64,000 nucleotides of DNA from Agrobacterium sp. AGB01 (GCF_014851585.1 NZ_JACVAB010000008.1:62001-126000); one strand, 5' to 3'; positions 1 through 9,040 are shown, counted from the stretch's first letter. The notes: generated by a model not told the origin, from the letters alone. Made by a program: numbers and translations.

Positions 1-281
1 TTGCCATGAAGATTGTCGGTATCATGCTGATTACGTCACTATTGATCATTCCGGCGGCGGCGGCACGGCGCTTTTCCTCCACACCGGAAATGATGGCGAT
101 TTTTTCCGCCCTGATCGGCATGGTGGCGGTGATTGGCGGCCTGTTTGGATCACTTCACTTTGATACGCCGTCCGGACCGTCAATCGTGGTTGCAGCGGTG
201 GTTCTTTTTGTTCTAAGTCTGCTGCCGGCGCCCGGCAGAAACCGCGATGCCCGTCCATTGAATGAAGGAGGTTCATCATGA
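1..281 (+). CDS. znuB: Zinc ABC transporter permease ZnuB, C-terminal part
   Basis: This is the last roughly 92 residues of an ABC-3 family permease that imports zinc across the inner membrane; the start lies before the window. The reading frame is open from the first complete codon (position 3). It contains the family's C-terminal helix with [13 protein letters not shown], followed by helices around [15 protein letters not shown] and [14 protein letters not shown]. The stop codon overlaps the start of the zur gene (ATGA), so the two are probably translationally coupled, as expected for a znuCB-zur arrangement. Truncation is due only to the window edge. Confidence 0.85.
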   Translation, partial: AMKIVGIMLITSLLIIPAAAARRFSSTPEMMAIFSALIGMVAVIGGLFGSLHFDTPSGPSIVVAAVVLFVLSLLPAPGRNRDARPLNEGGSS

Positions 282-682
282 TTACTCCAGCGCTGACCAA
301 AAACCAGACGCTTGTGTTTGAAACGCTGTCCGGTTCGCAAGGGCCACTCAGTGCCTACAACATTCTGGACAAGCTGCGTGACCATGGTTTCCGTGCGCCG
401 TTGCAGGTATACCGCGCGCTTGAAAAGCTTGTGGAATTCGGGCTGGTACACCGGCTGGAAAGCCTCAATGCCTTCGTTGCCTGTGCACACACCCAGACCG
501 ATTGCTGTTCATCGCACCATGGCACCGTTGCGTTTGCCATTTGCAATTCCTGTGGTCAGGTCAGCGAATTCCATGACCATGAGATCGACCATCGCCTGCA
601 GACCTGGGTCAACGGCCAGAAGTTCAAGGCGGAAAAGACCACGATCGAAATTCGTGGGCTTTGCGAGGCCTGTGCGGCCTGA
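278..682 (+). CDS. zur: Zinc uptake regulator Zur (Fur family)
   Basis: This is a 134-residue Fur-family repressor that shuts off zinc-uptake genes when zinc is bound. The N-terminal half is a winged helix ([11 protein letters not shown] and [22 protein letters not shown]). The C-terminal half holds the metal sites: a CC-SHHG segment around residues 75-80 and two CxxC pairs, CNSC and CEAC, which form the structural zinc site. Placement directly behind znuB with a 4-base overlap distinguishes Zur from Fur or PerR. A ribosome-binding site GAAGGAGG lies inside the end of znuB. It probably autoregulates its operon, but the promoter is outside the window. Confidence 0.9.
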   Translation: MITPALTKNQTLVFETLSGSQGPLSAYNILDKLRDHGFRAPLQVYRALEKLVEFGLVHRLESLNAFVACAHTQTDCCSSHHGTVAFAICNSCGQVSEFHDHEIDHRLQTWVNGQKFKAEKTTIEIRGLCEACAA

Positions 683-701
683 GGCAAGCAGGAGCGATGC
701 A

Positions 702-1208
702 TTGACCATACGGATAGCGCGCCCGTCTGACGCTGCCATTCTTGCGGCCATTTCGATCGAAGTTTGGCTGGGTACCTACATCAGGCGCGGTGTGAATGCG
801 TTTTTTGCCGACTATGCGCTGAGTGAATTTACTGCCGCGCGGTTTTTTGCGCTGCTGGAAAATCCGAAAGAACATATATGGGTGTCGGAAAACGAGGACG
901 GCCTGGACGGATTTATCCGGGTCAGCGAAGGGCAGGTGGCACCGATCGCCGACTGCTCAACAACCGAGATATCAACCCTCTATGTGCAGCCGCGTCACCA
1001 CGGCAAGGGTATCGGATTTCAGCTGCTGAAACTGGGGCTGGCGTTTGCGCGCCAGTCCGGCAGCACTTCTGTATGGCTGACGACAAACTCTGAAAATGCC
1101 CCGGCAATCGGCTTTTACCTGAGACAGGGGTTTGAAAAGGTCGGAACCACGGATTTCCGTATTCAGGATCAGGCCTATAGGAACGACGTGTTCAAGCGCG
1201 TCCTTTGA
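702..1208 (+). CDS. GNAT-family N-acetyltransferase (TTG start)
   Basis: This 168-residue GCN5-related acetyltransferase transfers an acetyl group from acetyl-CoA to an unknown amine. The fold is shown by MTIRIARPSDAAILAA at the start, the beta-4 strand ISTLYVQPRHHGKGIGFQLL with the acetyl-CoA pyrophosphate loop (H-x-GKGIG), and the terminal NAPAIGFYLRQGFEKVG. I chose the TTG at 702 because GGAG sits 7 bases upstream and homology to GNAT N-termini begins right there. The same frame is open further upstream, through zur, but that part has no GNAT character. It follows zur by 19 bases, so it may be co-transcribed; the substrate is unknown. Confidence 0.8.
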   Translation: MTIRIARPSDAAILAAISIEVWLGTYIRRGVNAFFADYALSEFTAARFFALLENPKEHIWVSENEDGLDGFIRVSEGQVAPIADCSTTEISTLYVQPRHHGKGIGFQLLKLGLAFARQSGSTSVWLTTNSENAPAIGFYLRQGFEKVGTTDFRIQDQAYRNDVFKRVL

Positions 1209-1231
1209 TGGCTGTGGTGGCCTGACAACGT

Positions 1232-1759
1232 TCAAATCTCGTGCAGGTCTTTTGCGAACCGCTTCCAGTTGCCGATATATTTCTGTGCCGACAGTTTCAG
1301 CCCGGCAACGGCATCATCGTCCAGTGTGCGTATGACGCGGGCAGGTGAACCGACAATCAGCGAATTGTCAGGAAATTCCTTGCCTTCGGTGATCAGCGCA
1401 TTGGCGCCGACAAGGCAGTTCTTGCCGATCTTTGCACCGTTGAGAATAGTCGCCCCCATGCCGACCAGCGAGTTGTCGCCAATGGTACAGCCATGCACGA
1501 TGGCGTGGTGGCCGATGGTACAGCCTTCACCGATGGTGGCAGGAAAACCGGGGTCGCTATGGACCATCACGCCTTCCTGGATGTTGGTTTCGGCACCGAC
1601 GGTAATCGGTTCGTTATCACCACGCAGCGTGGCGCCAAACCAAATGCCAACATCGTCGCCCAGCGTTACCAAGCCAATGACATTGGCATCCGGCGCTACC
1701 CAGTAACGGTCAGCGTCCGGCAGCGTTGGTGTGTTGTCGCCAAGGCGGTAAATCGGCAT
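1232..1759 (-). CDS. Gamma-carbonic anhydrase-like hexapeptide-repeat protein
   Basis: This 175-residue left-handed beta-helix protein belongs to the gamma-carbonic anhydrase / YrdA / PaaY group. Hexapeptide repeats run through the middle (VIGLVTLGDDVGIWFGATLRGD, GAETNIQEGVMVHSD, GEGCTIGHHAIVHGCTIGDN). The three histidines expected for a metal site are visible in VMVHSD and in TIGHHAIVHG. The ATG at 1759 is preferred over the one 33 bases upstream because GGAGGAG lies 7 bases before it and MPIYRLGD is the usual family start. It lies 69 bases beyond the FAH hydrolase on the same strand. Enzymatic carbonic anhydrase activity is not assured in this family. Confidence 0.85.
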   Translation of the reverse strand: MPIYRLGDNTPTLPDADRYWVAPDANVIGLVTLGDDVGIWFGATLRGDNEPITVGAETNIQEGVMVHSDPGFPATIGEGCTIGHHAIVHGCTIGDNSLVGMGATILNGAKIGKNCLVGANALITEGKEFPDNSLIVGSPARVIRTLDDDAVAGLKLSAQKYIGNWKRFAKDLHEI

Positions 1760-1828
1760 GATGTTTCTCCTCCCACATATCTCCCGAAACATGACACGGT
1801 TTCGGGAGTAGGCTGTTTTCGTGACGGA

Positions 1829-2518
1829 TCAGGCGACCTTGACGGTCAGTGTGCCGATGCCATCAACACCACATTCCATCACGTCACCGGCAACGACTGC
1901 GCCAACCCCGGCCGGTGTTCCGGTCATGATGACATCGCCGGGCGCAAGCACAAACAGCTTGGATAGTTCGGCAATGATTTCAGGCACTTTCCAGATCATC
2001 TGGTTGAGATCACCAGACTGGCGGCGTGTGCCGTTGACATCAAGCCAGATCGCGCCCTGATCGAGGTGGCCGGCGTCAGTTGCCGCAACCAGTGCCGAGA
2101 TCGGTGCAGAGGCTTCAAAGGCCTTGGCTGCTTCCCATGGGCGCGACATCTTCTTGGCAACGTCCTGCACGTCACGGCGCGTCATGTCGATACCGACAGC
2201 GTAACCCCACACGCAGTCCAGCGCGTCTTCAACGGCAATGTTTGCGCCGCCCTTTTTCAGCGCAACGACAAATTCTACTTCGTAATGCACGTTTGATGAC
2301 AGTGACGGATAGGGAAAGTCCTGGCCTGCGGGCAGCAGGTTATCGGCATTTTTCTGGAAAAAGAACGGCGGCTCACGTGACGGATCATGGCCCATTTCAA
2401 TGGCGTGGTCGGCGTAGTTGCGGCCAACGCAATAAACGCGGCGCACCGGGAACACGCTGGCCGTTCCAGCAACAGGCAAGGTAACCGGCTTGGGTGCGGG
2501 GATAACAGTTTCAGCCAT
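1829..2518 (-). CDS. Fumarylacetoacetate hydrolase (FAH) family protein
   Basis: This 229-residue FAH-fold enzyme hydrolyses or decarboxylates beta-diketo acids with a divalent metal. Visible signatures are YCVGRNYADHAIEMG near residue 28, PPFFFQKNADNL, the metal-binding HYEVEFVVALKKG, AVGIDMTRRDVQ, and MTGTPAGVGAV near the C-terminus. The ATG at 2518 has GGAAGGA just upstream; a start 42 bases earlier lacks this support. Such proteins in proteobacteria are often acylpyruvases or oxaloacetate decarboxylases rather than true fumarylacetoacetases; the length fits that short subgroup. The exact substrate cannot be told from sequence. Confidence 0.87.
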   Translation of the reverse strand: MAETVIPAPKPVTLPVAGTASVFPVRRVYCVGRNYADHAIEMGHDPSREPPFFFQKNADNLLPAGQDFPYPSLSSNVHYEVEFVVALKKGGANIAVEDALDCVWGYAVGIDMTRRDVQDVAKKMSRPWEAAKAFEASAPISALVAATDAGHLDQGAIWLDVNGTRRQSGDLNQMIWKVPEIIAELSKLFVLAPGDVIMTGTPAGVGAVVAGDVMECGVDGIGTLTVKVA

Positions 2519-2574
2519 GGAAATGTCCTTCCGAAAGGAGTGACCCGAAGGGTGGGCCAAAAGGGACGGGGTAT

Positions 2575-3789
2575 TTAGATGCGAAGCAGAATAATCGGGC
2601 AGGGGTCTCCGGCCTTCAAGGGCGGGGCATTGGGCGGGCGCACAATCAGGGCGTGGGAATTGGCCAGCGTCTTCATCATCGATGAATCCTGCTTGTCGAA
2701 ACTTTTTGCCACCAGCGTACCATCATCACAGATGGTCAGAGTGGCGCGCACGTAGTCCTGCCTGTGGTCATTGGCCTTAAGGTCGGTTTCGGTTACGGCC
2801 TGAACCTCGCGACGGCGCAAAGGCGTGCGCGCCAATTTATGAACCAGCGGCTCCAGAAACAGCAGGCTGCATACCAGGCTGGCAACCGGGTTTCCGGGGA
2901 GGCCAAGCACCTGCATGGTGTCGATGGCGCCGACCATCAGCGGTTTGCCGGGGCGCATGGCAATGCGCCAGAAATCCAGCTCCATGCCCTTGGCCTTGAG
3001 GCTGGCCTGCACCAGATCATGGTCACCGACCGATGCACCGCCCAGTGTCACCAGCACGTCGGCCTTGGCGGTTATGGCGCGCTCGATGGCTTTGCCGATC
3101 AATTCCTTGTCGTCGCTGATAATGCCGAGATCCAGCACCTCTGCACCGGCATTGCGGGCAATAGCCGCCACACCAAAGGTGTTGGAGGCAATGATCTGGT
3201 CGCTCTTTGGCACGCTGCCAGGCTGCACCAATTCGTCGCCAGTGGCAAGAAGGGCAACCAGCGGCTTGCGATAAACACGCAGTTCCGCATGGTTCATGCC
3301 AGCGGCAACCGTCACATCGGCAAAGGACAGCAGCCGGTCTTTTTGAAGAACCACTTCGCCTTCCATGAAGTCCTGCCCCTTGGGGCGGATATGGCGATCC
3401 CTGACCACTTCGAACGTGCTGCGGATCTGATTGTGATCCAGCAGGTCGGCATCTTCCTGAATGAGAATGGTGTCGGCGCCTTCAGGCACCGGTGCGCCGG
3501 TGAAGATCCGCACCGCCTCACCCTTGCCTACCGTGCCGTCAAAGGCGTGACCAGCCGACGCCGTGCCGATGACGGTCAGGACCGAACCGAGTTGAGGCGC
3601 GTCTTCGGCCCGCAGCGCATAACCATCCATGGCGGAGGAATTGAACGGAGGCTGGGTCAGCCGGGCAGTGACATCTTCACCGAGAATACGTCCATCAGCA
3701 GAGGCCAGCAGCACCGATTCCGTTTCAAGGACAGGCTTTGCGCGCGACAGCAATCGGTCCAAAGCGTCTTCTACTGGCAGCAATGACAC
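2575..3789 (-). CDS. moeA: Molybdopterin molybdenumtransferase MoeA
   Basis: This 404-residue MoeA inserts molybdate into adenylylated molybdopterin, completing molybdenum cofactor. Markers are PPFNSSAMDGYALR near residue 47, RIFTGAPVPEGADT near 94, the MoCF-biosynthesis domain with LATGDELV and VTLGGASVGDHDLV, and LGLPGNPVAS. The start is GTG at 3789, with AGGAG inside the end of moaC; only two bases separate the genes. It ends the ppiD-trpD-trpC-moaC-moeA run. The length matches the family (about 400 residues) and no key motif is missing. Confidence 0.93.
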   Translation of the reverse strand: MSLLPVEDALDRLLSRAKPVLETESVLLASADGRILGEDVTARLTQPPFNSSAMDGYALRAEDAPQLGSVLTVIGTASAGHAFDGTVGKGEAVRIFTGAPVPEGADTILIQEDADLLDHNQIRSTFEVVRDRHIRPKGQDFMEGEVVLQKDRLLSFADVTVAAGMNHAELRVYRKPLVALLATGDELVQPGSVPKSDQIIASNTFGVAAIARNAGAEVLDLGIISDDKELIGKAIERAITAKADVLVTLGGASVGDHDLVQASLKAKGMELDFWRIAMRPGKPLMVGAIDTMQVLGLPGNPVASLVCSLLFLEPLVHKLARTPLRRREVQAVTETDLKANDHRQDYVRATLTICDDGTLVAKSFDKQDSSMMKTLANSHALIVRPPNAPPLKAGDPCPIILLRI

Positions 3790-3791
3790 GT

Positions 3792-4283
3792 CTAGTTCTC
3801 CTGACGTTTATAGTCCCCGGATTTTCCGCCGGTCTTTTCAGACACGACAATGCCGCCAATTTCCATGGCCTTATCAACCGCCTTGGCCATGTCGTAAATG
3901 GTAAGGCAAGTCACTGACACGGCGGTCAGCGCCTCCATTTCAACGCCGGTCTTGCCGGTCAGTTTTACGGTGGCGCGCACGCGCAGGCCTGGCAGGTCAT
4001 CGTCTTCGGTAATGTCGACGGAAACCTTGCTCAGCATCAGCGGATGACACAGGGGAATGAGATTGGACGTCTGTTTGGCGGCCATGATGCCGGCAATGCG
4101 GGCGGTGCCAATGACATCGCCCTTCTTGGAATCACCCTCGCGGATGATGCGCAGGGTCTCCGGCTGCATGCGCACATAACCCTCGGCGCTGGCAACACGA
4201 ACGGTTTCGTTCTTGTCACCGACATCAACCATATGCGCCTCGCCGGAAGCGCTGATATGGGAGAGTTTGTCACCTGCGTTCAC
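3792..4283 (-). CDS. moaC: Cyclic pyranopterin monophosphate synthase MoaC
   Basis: This 163-residue enzyme converts the MoaA product into cyclic pyranopterin monophosphate in molybdenum-cofactor synthesis. The conserved MVDVGDK near residue 18, [27 protein letters not shown] with the catalytic-region Cys-His, [12 protein letters not shown] and the terminal SEKTGGKSG are all present. The GTG at 4283 is chosen because the following [15 protein letters not shown] matches the family N-terminus and AGGGG lies upstream. It sits 12 bases after trpC and two bases before moeA, so the genes are very probably one transcript. Confidence 0.93.
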   Translation of the reverse strand: MNAGDKLSHISASGEAHMVDVGDKNETVRVASAEGYVRMQPETLRIIREGDSKKGDVIGTARIAGIMAAKQTSNLIPLCHPLMLSKVSVDITEDDDLPGLRVRATVKLTGKTGVEMEALTAVSVTCLTIYDMAKAVDKAMEIGGIVVSEKTGGKSGDYKRQEN

Positions 4284-4295
4284 GAGGGATACCCC

Positions 4296-5111
4296 TTATT
4301 CTGCGGCCTGTATATTTGCCTGTCCGGTCAGCAATGTGTGGGTTGCTGCGGTCACGTCGTCCTTGCGCATCAGGCTTTCGCCGACGAGGAAGGTGCTGAT
4401 GCCGACCTTTTGCAGGCGCAGGCAATCCTCATGGGTGAAGATGCCGCTTTCACCGACCAGCAGACGGTCGGAAGGCACCATGCCGGCCAGCTTTTCACTT
4501 GTTTCAAGTGTCACTTCGAAGGTGCGCAGGTTGCGGTTGTTGATGCCAACCAGCGGAGAGGCCAGTTTCAACGCGCGCTCCATTTCTTCGGCGTCGTGCA
4601 CTTCCACCAGAACATCCATGCCAAGGCCAAAGGCCTCGTCTTCAAGGCGCTTTGCCTCATCATCGGACAGCGATGCCATGATCAGCAGAATGCAATCGGC
4701 ACCCCAGGCGCGGGCTTCGTGCACCTGATAGGTTTCGAACATGAAATCCTTGCGCAGGGCCGGCAGGCCGCAGGCTTCGCGTGCTGCTGTCAGAAACTCC
4801 GGTGCACCCTGAAAACTTGGTGTGTCGGTAAGCACGGAAAGACAGGCAGCATCACCGGCTTCATAGGCGCGGGCCAGTGCCGGCGGATCAAAATCCGGGC
4901 GGATCAGACCCTTGGACGGGCTTGCCTTCTTGATCTCGGCAATCAGGCCGAACTTGCCGTCGGCCTGTTTCTGCTGCAATGCCTTATAGAACCCGCGCGG
5001 TGCGCTCTGGTCCTTAGCCATGGCCTGCAGATCGGCCAGAGAGACTTTTGCCTTGGCCGCAGCGATTTCTTCACGCTTGTACAGCTCGATCTTTTTCAGA
5101 ATGTCGCTCAT
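4296..5111 (-). CDS. trpC: Indole-3-glycerol phosphate synthase TrpC
   Basis: This 271-residue TIM-barrel enzyme closes the indole ring in tryptophan synthesis. Landmarks in order are [15 protein letters not shown] with the catalytic lysine, [31 protein letters not shown] with a second catalytic lysine, [25 protein letters not shown], and [11 protein letters not shown]. It is a stand-alone TrpC with no TrpF fusion. It lies 29 bases after trpD and 12 before moaC. The mixing of tryptophan and molybdopterin genes in one operon is typical of rhizobia. Confidence 0.95.
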   Translation of the reverse strand: MSDILKKIELYKREEIAAAKAKVSLADLQAMAKDQSAPRGFYKALQQKQADGKFGLIAEIKKASPSKGLIRPDFDPPALARAYEAGDAACLSVLTDTPSFQGAPEFLTAAREACGLPALRKDFMFETYQVHEARAWGADCILLIMASLSDDEAKRLEDEAFGLGMDVLVEVHDAEEMERALKLASPLVGINNRNLRTFEVTLETSEKLAGMVPSDRLLVGESGIFTHEDCLRLQKVGISTFLVGESLMRKDDVTAATHTLLTGQANIQAAE

Positions 5112-5140
5112 GGCTTGTCTCTGGCCTTCGTGGGCAAATA

Positions 5141-6154
5141 TTACGCTTCGTTCGATACCGCGACCAGCCGCTCAAGCGCCAGTGTCGCATTACCATCGTC
5201 AAGGGAGGCAGAGGCAAGGCGCATACCGTCGGCAATGGTGCCGGCCTTGCCAGAAATGACCAGTGCTGCAGCGGCATTGCACAGCGCGATATCGCGGTAG
5301 GCATTGCGTTTGCCCGACAGAACATCGCGCAGGGCTGCGGCGTTGACGAGGCCGTCTCCGCCCTTCAAATCGTCCATTTGTGCAACCGGCACACCAAAAT
5401 CTTTGGGCGTCAGTTCGAAGGTTCTGATCTTGCCATCTTCAAGGGCGGCAACATGGGTTGTGCCCGTGGTGGTGATTTCGTCCATGCCGTCGCCGTAGAC
5501 GACCCAGATATGTTCGGAGCCGAGATCGCGCAGCACTTCAGCCAGCGGCACCACCCACTTGTGCGCAAAGACGCCAAGCAGCTGCTTTTTCACGCCAGCC
5601 GGATTGGACAGCGGGCCGAGCAGGTTGAAAATCGTACGTGTGCCAAGCTCGACGCGTGATGGGCCAACATGGCGCATCGAACTGTGGTGCATCTGGGCAA
5701 ACATGAAACCGATATTGGCATTGGCAATGCAGTTTTCGATCTGCTGCGGGCCGTTATCCAGCTTGACGCCGAGATTGGACAACGCATCGGCTGTGCCGGA
5801 CTTGGAGCTGAGTGCGCGGTTGCCATGTTTGGCAACGGTCACGCCTGCACCGGCAACGATCAGCGCTGCCAGGGTGGAGATGTTATAGGTACCGATGCCA
5901 TCGCCACCGGTGCCAACAATATCAACGGCCGTTTCAGGCGCTCTGACGGTGAGCATTCTGGAGCGCATCGATGACACGGCGCCGACGATTTCATCAACCG
6001 TTTCGCCGCGCACCCGAAGCGCCATCAGGAAACCGCCTATCTGGGAAGGGGTGGCTTCACCGGACATCAGAATATCGAATGCGCTTCGAGACTCTTCCTT
6101 TGTCAGGCTTTCGCCGTTTGCCACCTTTGCGATAAGCGGTTTCAACTCAGCCAT
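5141..6154 (-). CDS. trpD: Anthranilate phosphoribosyltransferase TrpD
   Basis: This 337-residue enzyme joins anthranilate and PRPP, the second committed step of tryptophan synthesis. The PRPP-binding loop is seen in [18 protein letters not shown] near residue 79, with [19 protein letters not shown] and [19 protein letters not shown] further on. The start ATG is preceded by GGAGGGAG. It follows ppiD by about 21 bases. It is a stand-alone protein, not the TrpG-D fusion of enteric bacteria. Confidence 0.95.
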   Translation of the reverse strand: MAELKPLIAKVANGESLTKEESRSAFDILMSGEATPSQIGGFLMALRVRGETVDEIVGAVSSMRSRMLTVRAPETAVDIVGTGGDGIGTYNISTLAALIVAGAGVTVAKHGNRALSSKSGTADALSNLGVKLDNGPQQIENCIANANIGFMFAQMHHSSMRHVGPSRVELGTRTIFNLLGPLSNPAGVKKQLLGVFAHKWVVPLAEVLRDLGSEHIWVVYGDGMDEITTTGTTHVAALEDGKIRTFELTPKDFGVPVAQMDDLKGGDGLVNAAALRDVLSGKRNAYRDIALCNAAAALVISGKAGTIADGMRLASASLDDGNATLALERLVAVSNEA

Positions 6155-6175
6155 TTCAAAATGCTCCCTCCGGGA

Positions 6176-8068
6176 TCAAAAACCAACCATTGCCTGATCG
6201 GCTGCGGCCTGGTTGATCGTCACACCATAATCGGACTGCAGACGGTTGACCATCTGATCCAGGATATCGTCGCCAGCGGCCTGCGCCATGGCAGTCAGCT
6301 GCTGGTCGTCATTGTTGAGTGCGTCGGGCAGGGCGTCTGCATCAACGGCTGTAACCTGCAACAGAATGCGGGATTCTCCATCGGCACCCGGTGTGCTGGC
6401 AGTGGCGCCAACCGGGCCGGAGAAGGCTGCAGTCACAGCCTGGGCACCAAGAACGGCGTCTTCGCTGTTGCGCTTCAGGCCAGTCTTGTTTTCGACGACA
6501 ATACCGAGATCGTCGGCAATGGCTGCCAGTGTCTCACCCTTTTCAAGGCGGGCTTTCAGCTCGTCTGCCCTGGTGGCCAGTGCTGCCTTCTGCTGTTCGG
6601 CAGTCCAGTCAGCCTGTGCGTCTTCACGAACTTCAGCCAATGTGCGGTCACGCTCAGGGATGATCTGCTCAACGTCGAACCAGACATACCCTTCACGGCC
6701 AAGGTTGATTGGCAGTGATTCTGCGCCAGGCTCGGTCTTGAACACTTCGGTCACCAGCGAAGGTGCCGGCAGGTCCTTGACAGCATCACCCTTGTCGTCA
6801 AGACCTGTTGTGTCGACGGCAGCAACGGTAACTGCCTTGAGGTTCAGCTGGTTTGCAGCGTCGGCCAGCGAGGAACCGGAAGCGCGCAGGTCTTCATAAC
6901 GGTCATGAACGCTGTTGATCTGGTCTACGGCTGCGGCCGTTGCCAGTTCGGTTCTGATCTGCTCGCGGGATTCGTCGAGTGTCTTGACGGTTTCAGGCTT
7001 GATGCCGGATACGCGCAGGATAACAGGGCCGAATGCGCCGCTGAGTGCACCGGTGGCGCCGCCGTCCTTCTGGACAGCAAAAGCGTCGGCAGCAATCGAC
7101 TGGTCAGGCATGGTGTCCTTCGTGAACTCGCCGAGCATCACGTCGTTTGGTGTCTTGCCCTGATCCTTTACGACCTGATCGAAGGTGGTGGTGCCTTCGC
7201 GCAGCTGCGTTGCAGCGGCATCTGCCATTTCGCGATTCGGGAACACGACCTGTTCGATGGTGCGGCGGCCGGCGGTGCGGAAGCTGTCCTTATGGCCGTT
7301 ATAGTACTCATCGATCTGCGCTTCGGTAACAGCGGATGCATCGGCGATATCCGACGGTTCCAGCTTGACGTAGGAGAACTTGCGGTATTCCGGCGCGCGG
7401 TAACGGTTCTTCACACCTTCAAACCATGCAGCCAATACATCGTCAGCCGGTGCCTTGACCGGGTCGATATTGGCGTTGGACAGAATGATGTAATCGATCG
7501 AGCGACGTTCATTGCGGTACTGCTTGAGCGCATCGACCAGCACTTTTGGTGGGGTAAAGCCATCAGATACGGCGTCGACGATCTGGCTGCGAACAGCGAC
7601 CTTGCTTCTTTCCTGGATGTAATCGTCTTCGCGCAGACCGGAGTTGCGCAGACGCTCACTGAACAGGTTACGGTCAAACTGGCCGTTTACCGAGCGGAAT
7701 GCCGGGTCTTCGGCGATCAGCGAGGCCAAACGATCTTCAGACAGACCCAGGTTCATGTCTTCGGAAAGCTGGTCGAGGGCTGCACCGGCTGCAAGCTGGC
7801 TAAACACCTGGCGATCAATACCGAAGGCCTTGGCCTGTTCGGTCGTCAACCGCGTGCCAAACTGGCGGCTCAGATCCGAGATCTGGCGCTGGTAGGCAAG
7901 GCGGAAATCATTTGGCGAAACCGTCTGATCGCCAACCGTCACCACCGAGTTCGAGGCTGATGTAACCAGCGAGGCCGAAACACCCCACACACCGAAGGAA
8001 ACCACAAGAAGCAAAAGCAGCAGTTTTGCGGCCATCGTTTTGGAAGCATTTCGCAGGGAATCGAGCAT
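6176..8068 (-). CDS. ppiD: Inner-membrane periplasmic chaperone / peptidyl-prolyl isomerase, PpiD type
   Basis: This 630-residue protein is anchored by a single N-terminal helix (about residues 12-33, LLLLLLVVSFGVWG) and faces the periplasm. It has a SurA-type N-domain (VNGQFDRNLFSERLRNSGLREDDYIQER near residues 110-145) and a parvulin-type isomerase region around residues 240-360, then a second degenerate parvulin-like segment. PpiD helps newly exported proteins leave the Sec translocon and fold. It heads the trpDC-moaC-moeA run. A GAGG element lies about 11 bases before the ATG. The fused order ppiD-trpD is common in Rhizobiales. Confidence 0.88.
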   Translation of the reverse strand: MLDSLRNASKTMAAKLLLLLLVVSFGVWGVSASLVTSASNSVVTVGDQTVSPNDFRLAYQRQISDLSRQFGTRLTTEQAKAFGIDRQVFSQLAAGAALDQLSEDMNLGLSEDRLASLIAEDPAFRSVNGQFDRNLFSERLRNSGLREDDYIQERSKVAVRSQIVDAVSDGFTPPKVLVDALKQYRNERRSIDYIILSNANIDPVKAPADDVLAAWFEGVKNRYRAPEYRKFSYVKLEPSDIADASAVTEAQIDEYYNGHKDSFRTAGRRTIEQVVFPNREMADAAATQLREGTTTFDQVVKDQGKTPNDVMLGEFTKDTMPDQSIAADAFAVQKDGGATGALSGAFGPVILRVSGIKPETVKTLDESREQIRTELATAAAVDQINSVHDRYEDLRASGSSLADAANQLNLKAVTVAAVDTTGLDDKGDAVKDLPAPSLVTEVFKTEPGAESLPINLGREGYVWFDVEQIIPERDRTLAEVREDAQADWTAEQQKAALATRADELKARLEKGETLAAIADDLGIVVENKTGLKRNSEDAVLGAQAVTAAFSGPVGATASTPGADGESRILLQVTAVDADALPDALNNDDQQLTAMAQAAGDDILDQMVNRLQSDYGVTINQAAADQAMVGF

Positions 8069-8279
8069 CGTCAGGCAAACCTCGTCTTTTCACTCTGGCA
8101 TAGCCACGAGTTGATTGTTGCGGGTTCCTTAGAACAATCCTTGAGGAATTTGAAGGCTAAATGCGCGAGAGAATAATGTGAATGAATTCACAATGATCTT
8201 ATCTTGATGCTGAACGTTGATTTCGCATGTATCAAAGCGGCTTTGGCCATGCTGGCAAGCGCTATTCACCGGGCAATGA

Positions 8280-8312
8280 AAAGCCGCCCGTCGCGGTTGG
8301 GCGAGGGCGGCG
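8280..8312 (-). terminator. Intrinsic terminator of the small membrane-protein genes
   Basis: On the minus strand a perfect 7-bp GCCGCCC / GGGCGGC stem (8305-8311 with 8283-8289) with a 15-base loop is followed by TTTT. It lies about 75 bases downstream of the 44-residue gene ending at 8387. This supports real minus-strand transcription through this stretch. Confidence 0.65.
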
Positions 8313-8386
8313 AAAACTTTGCCGTGAGGCCAATTATATCAGCCTATGTTTCATCGTCTAAGCGATCAGATTCGCGTCGATCAAAC

Positions 8387-8521
8387 TTAAAATGGCTTGT
8401 TGCGCTCCAGAACGGCGCGAACCTCTTCATGTTCACGCTTCAGTTCTGTCAGGGCGGTAATAAACGAGGCCATGAACATCAAACTTATCAATGCTGCAAG
8501 TGCTGTAAGGATAACGAACAT
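8387..8521 (-). CDS. Small membrane protein with cytoplasmic helix (44 aa)
   Basis: This 44-codon frame encodes a protein beginning MFVILTALAALISLMF. It has one strongly hydrophobic segment (about residues 2-23) followed by a charged, probably helical tail rich in Glu, Lys and Arg (ELKREHEEVRAVLERN). A GGAG sequence ends 9 bases before the ATG; a GTG five codons upstream is an alternative start. It follows the 59-residue gene by 43 bases on the same strand and precedes an intrinsic terminator. I do not recognise the family. It is shorter than usual annotation cut-offs, so it may be missing from automatic annotations. Confidence 0.55.
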   Translation of the reverse strand: MFVILTALAALISLMFMASFITALTELKREHEEVRAVLERNKPF

Positions 8522-8564
8522 AGCCGGGTACTCCACAAAGGCTTGGCGATGTTCCTCGCCTACC

Positions 8565-8744
8565 TCAGTAGTAGTTCATATATTGATAACGGGAGGAAAC
8601 CTGCGGGAATTCAGGACCCTGTTTTTCGATTTGTTGTTCATAAAGGGTAAATGTGGTGGCCAACATGGTAAACACCAGAACCATCCAGGCTGTGCTGATC
8701 GCACCAATCTTGGTCGAAGTTGACTGTTTTCCCTTGATAAACAT
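8565..8744 (-). CDS. Small membrane protein (59 aa)
   Basis: This frame encodes a 59-residue protein starting MFIKGKQSTSTKIGAIS. A polar, basic N-terminus is followed by one membrane segment (about residues 14-34, including AWMVLVFTMLATTF) and a polar tail ending in several tyrosines (RYQYMNYY). An excellent ribosome-binding site, AGGAAGGA, lies 6 bases before the ATG. With the next gene and terminator it forms a compact minus-strand unit between ppiD and coaD. The family is unknown to me. Confidence 0.6.
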   Translation of the reverse strand: MFIKGKQSTSTKIGAISTAWMVLVFTMLATTFTLYEQQIEKQGPEFPQVSSRYQYMNYY

Positions 8745-8852
8745 ATGTTTATTCCTTCCTCGAGTGGGTCATTTTGCCCATCATTGTCGCGTTGTTCGCG
8801 CCATCATAAAAATCGATTAGCATCCCGCCTCTGAAGCTTCCTTGAATGGTCC

Positions 8853-8869
8853 GTTCATCTGGCGTTCAT
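8853..8869. promoter_or_regulatory. Direct-repeat motif GTTCAT-N5-GTTCAT, possible OmpR-type operator
   Basis: Two identical hexamers GTTCAT are spaced by five bases, giving an 11-bp period typical of OmpR-family response-regulator sites. It lies about 110 bases upstream of the minus-strand small membrane-protein gene starting at 8744. Related sites occur at 9059-9075 and 53429-53445. Confidence 0.4.
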
Positions 8870-8887
8870 CTTTCTCGGAGGCCTGCC

Positions 8888-8965
8888 TTAAAATCGTTCA
8901 CCGTAGAGCGCGTATTCAACGGCAAACGAAACGGCAATGGCACCCAAAACCAACACGATAATCAC
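8888..8965 (-). CDS. Possible 25-residue hydrophobic peptide (KdpF-like in shape)
   Basis: A GTG-started frame of 25 codons encodes a peptide that is almost all hydrophobic (VIIVLVLGAIAVSFAVEYAL) and ends YGERF. An AAGGGA sequence lies 9 bases before the GTG. Its size, single helix and terminal ERF resemble KdpF, but no kdpABC genes are adjacent. It could equally be a chance frame or a free-standing micropeptide. Confidence 0.3.
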   Translation of the reverse strand: MIIVLVLGAIAVSFAVEYALYGERF

Positions 8966-9040
8966 GTTACGTAATCCCTTTACCCCTGATGTCTTTCGAC
9001 AACGTCTAGCCCGAAGACAGGTCTAGAGGAGCAGCGCTGA

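Noticed and set aside
312-701. Long frame running through zur into the acetyltransferase
   Set aside because: Only the part from 702 onward resembles a GNAT protein; the upstream part overlaps zur in another frame and has no family resemblance.
8204-8650. Plus-strand 148-residue frame in the gap after ppiD
   Set aside because: It is antisense to the small membrane-protein genes, has no ribosome-binding site and an unusual composition.
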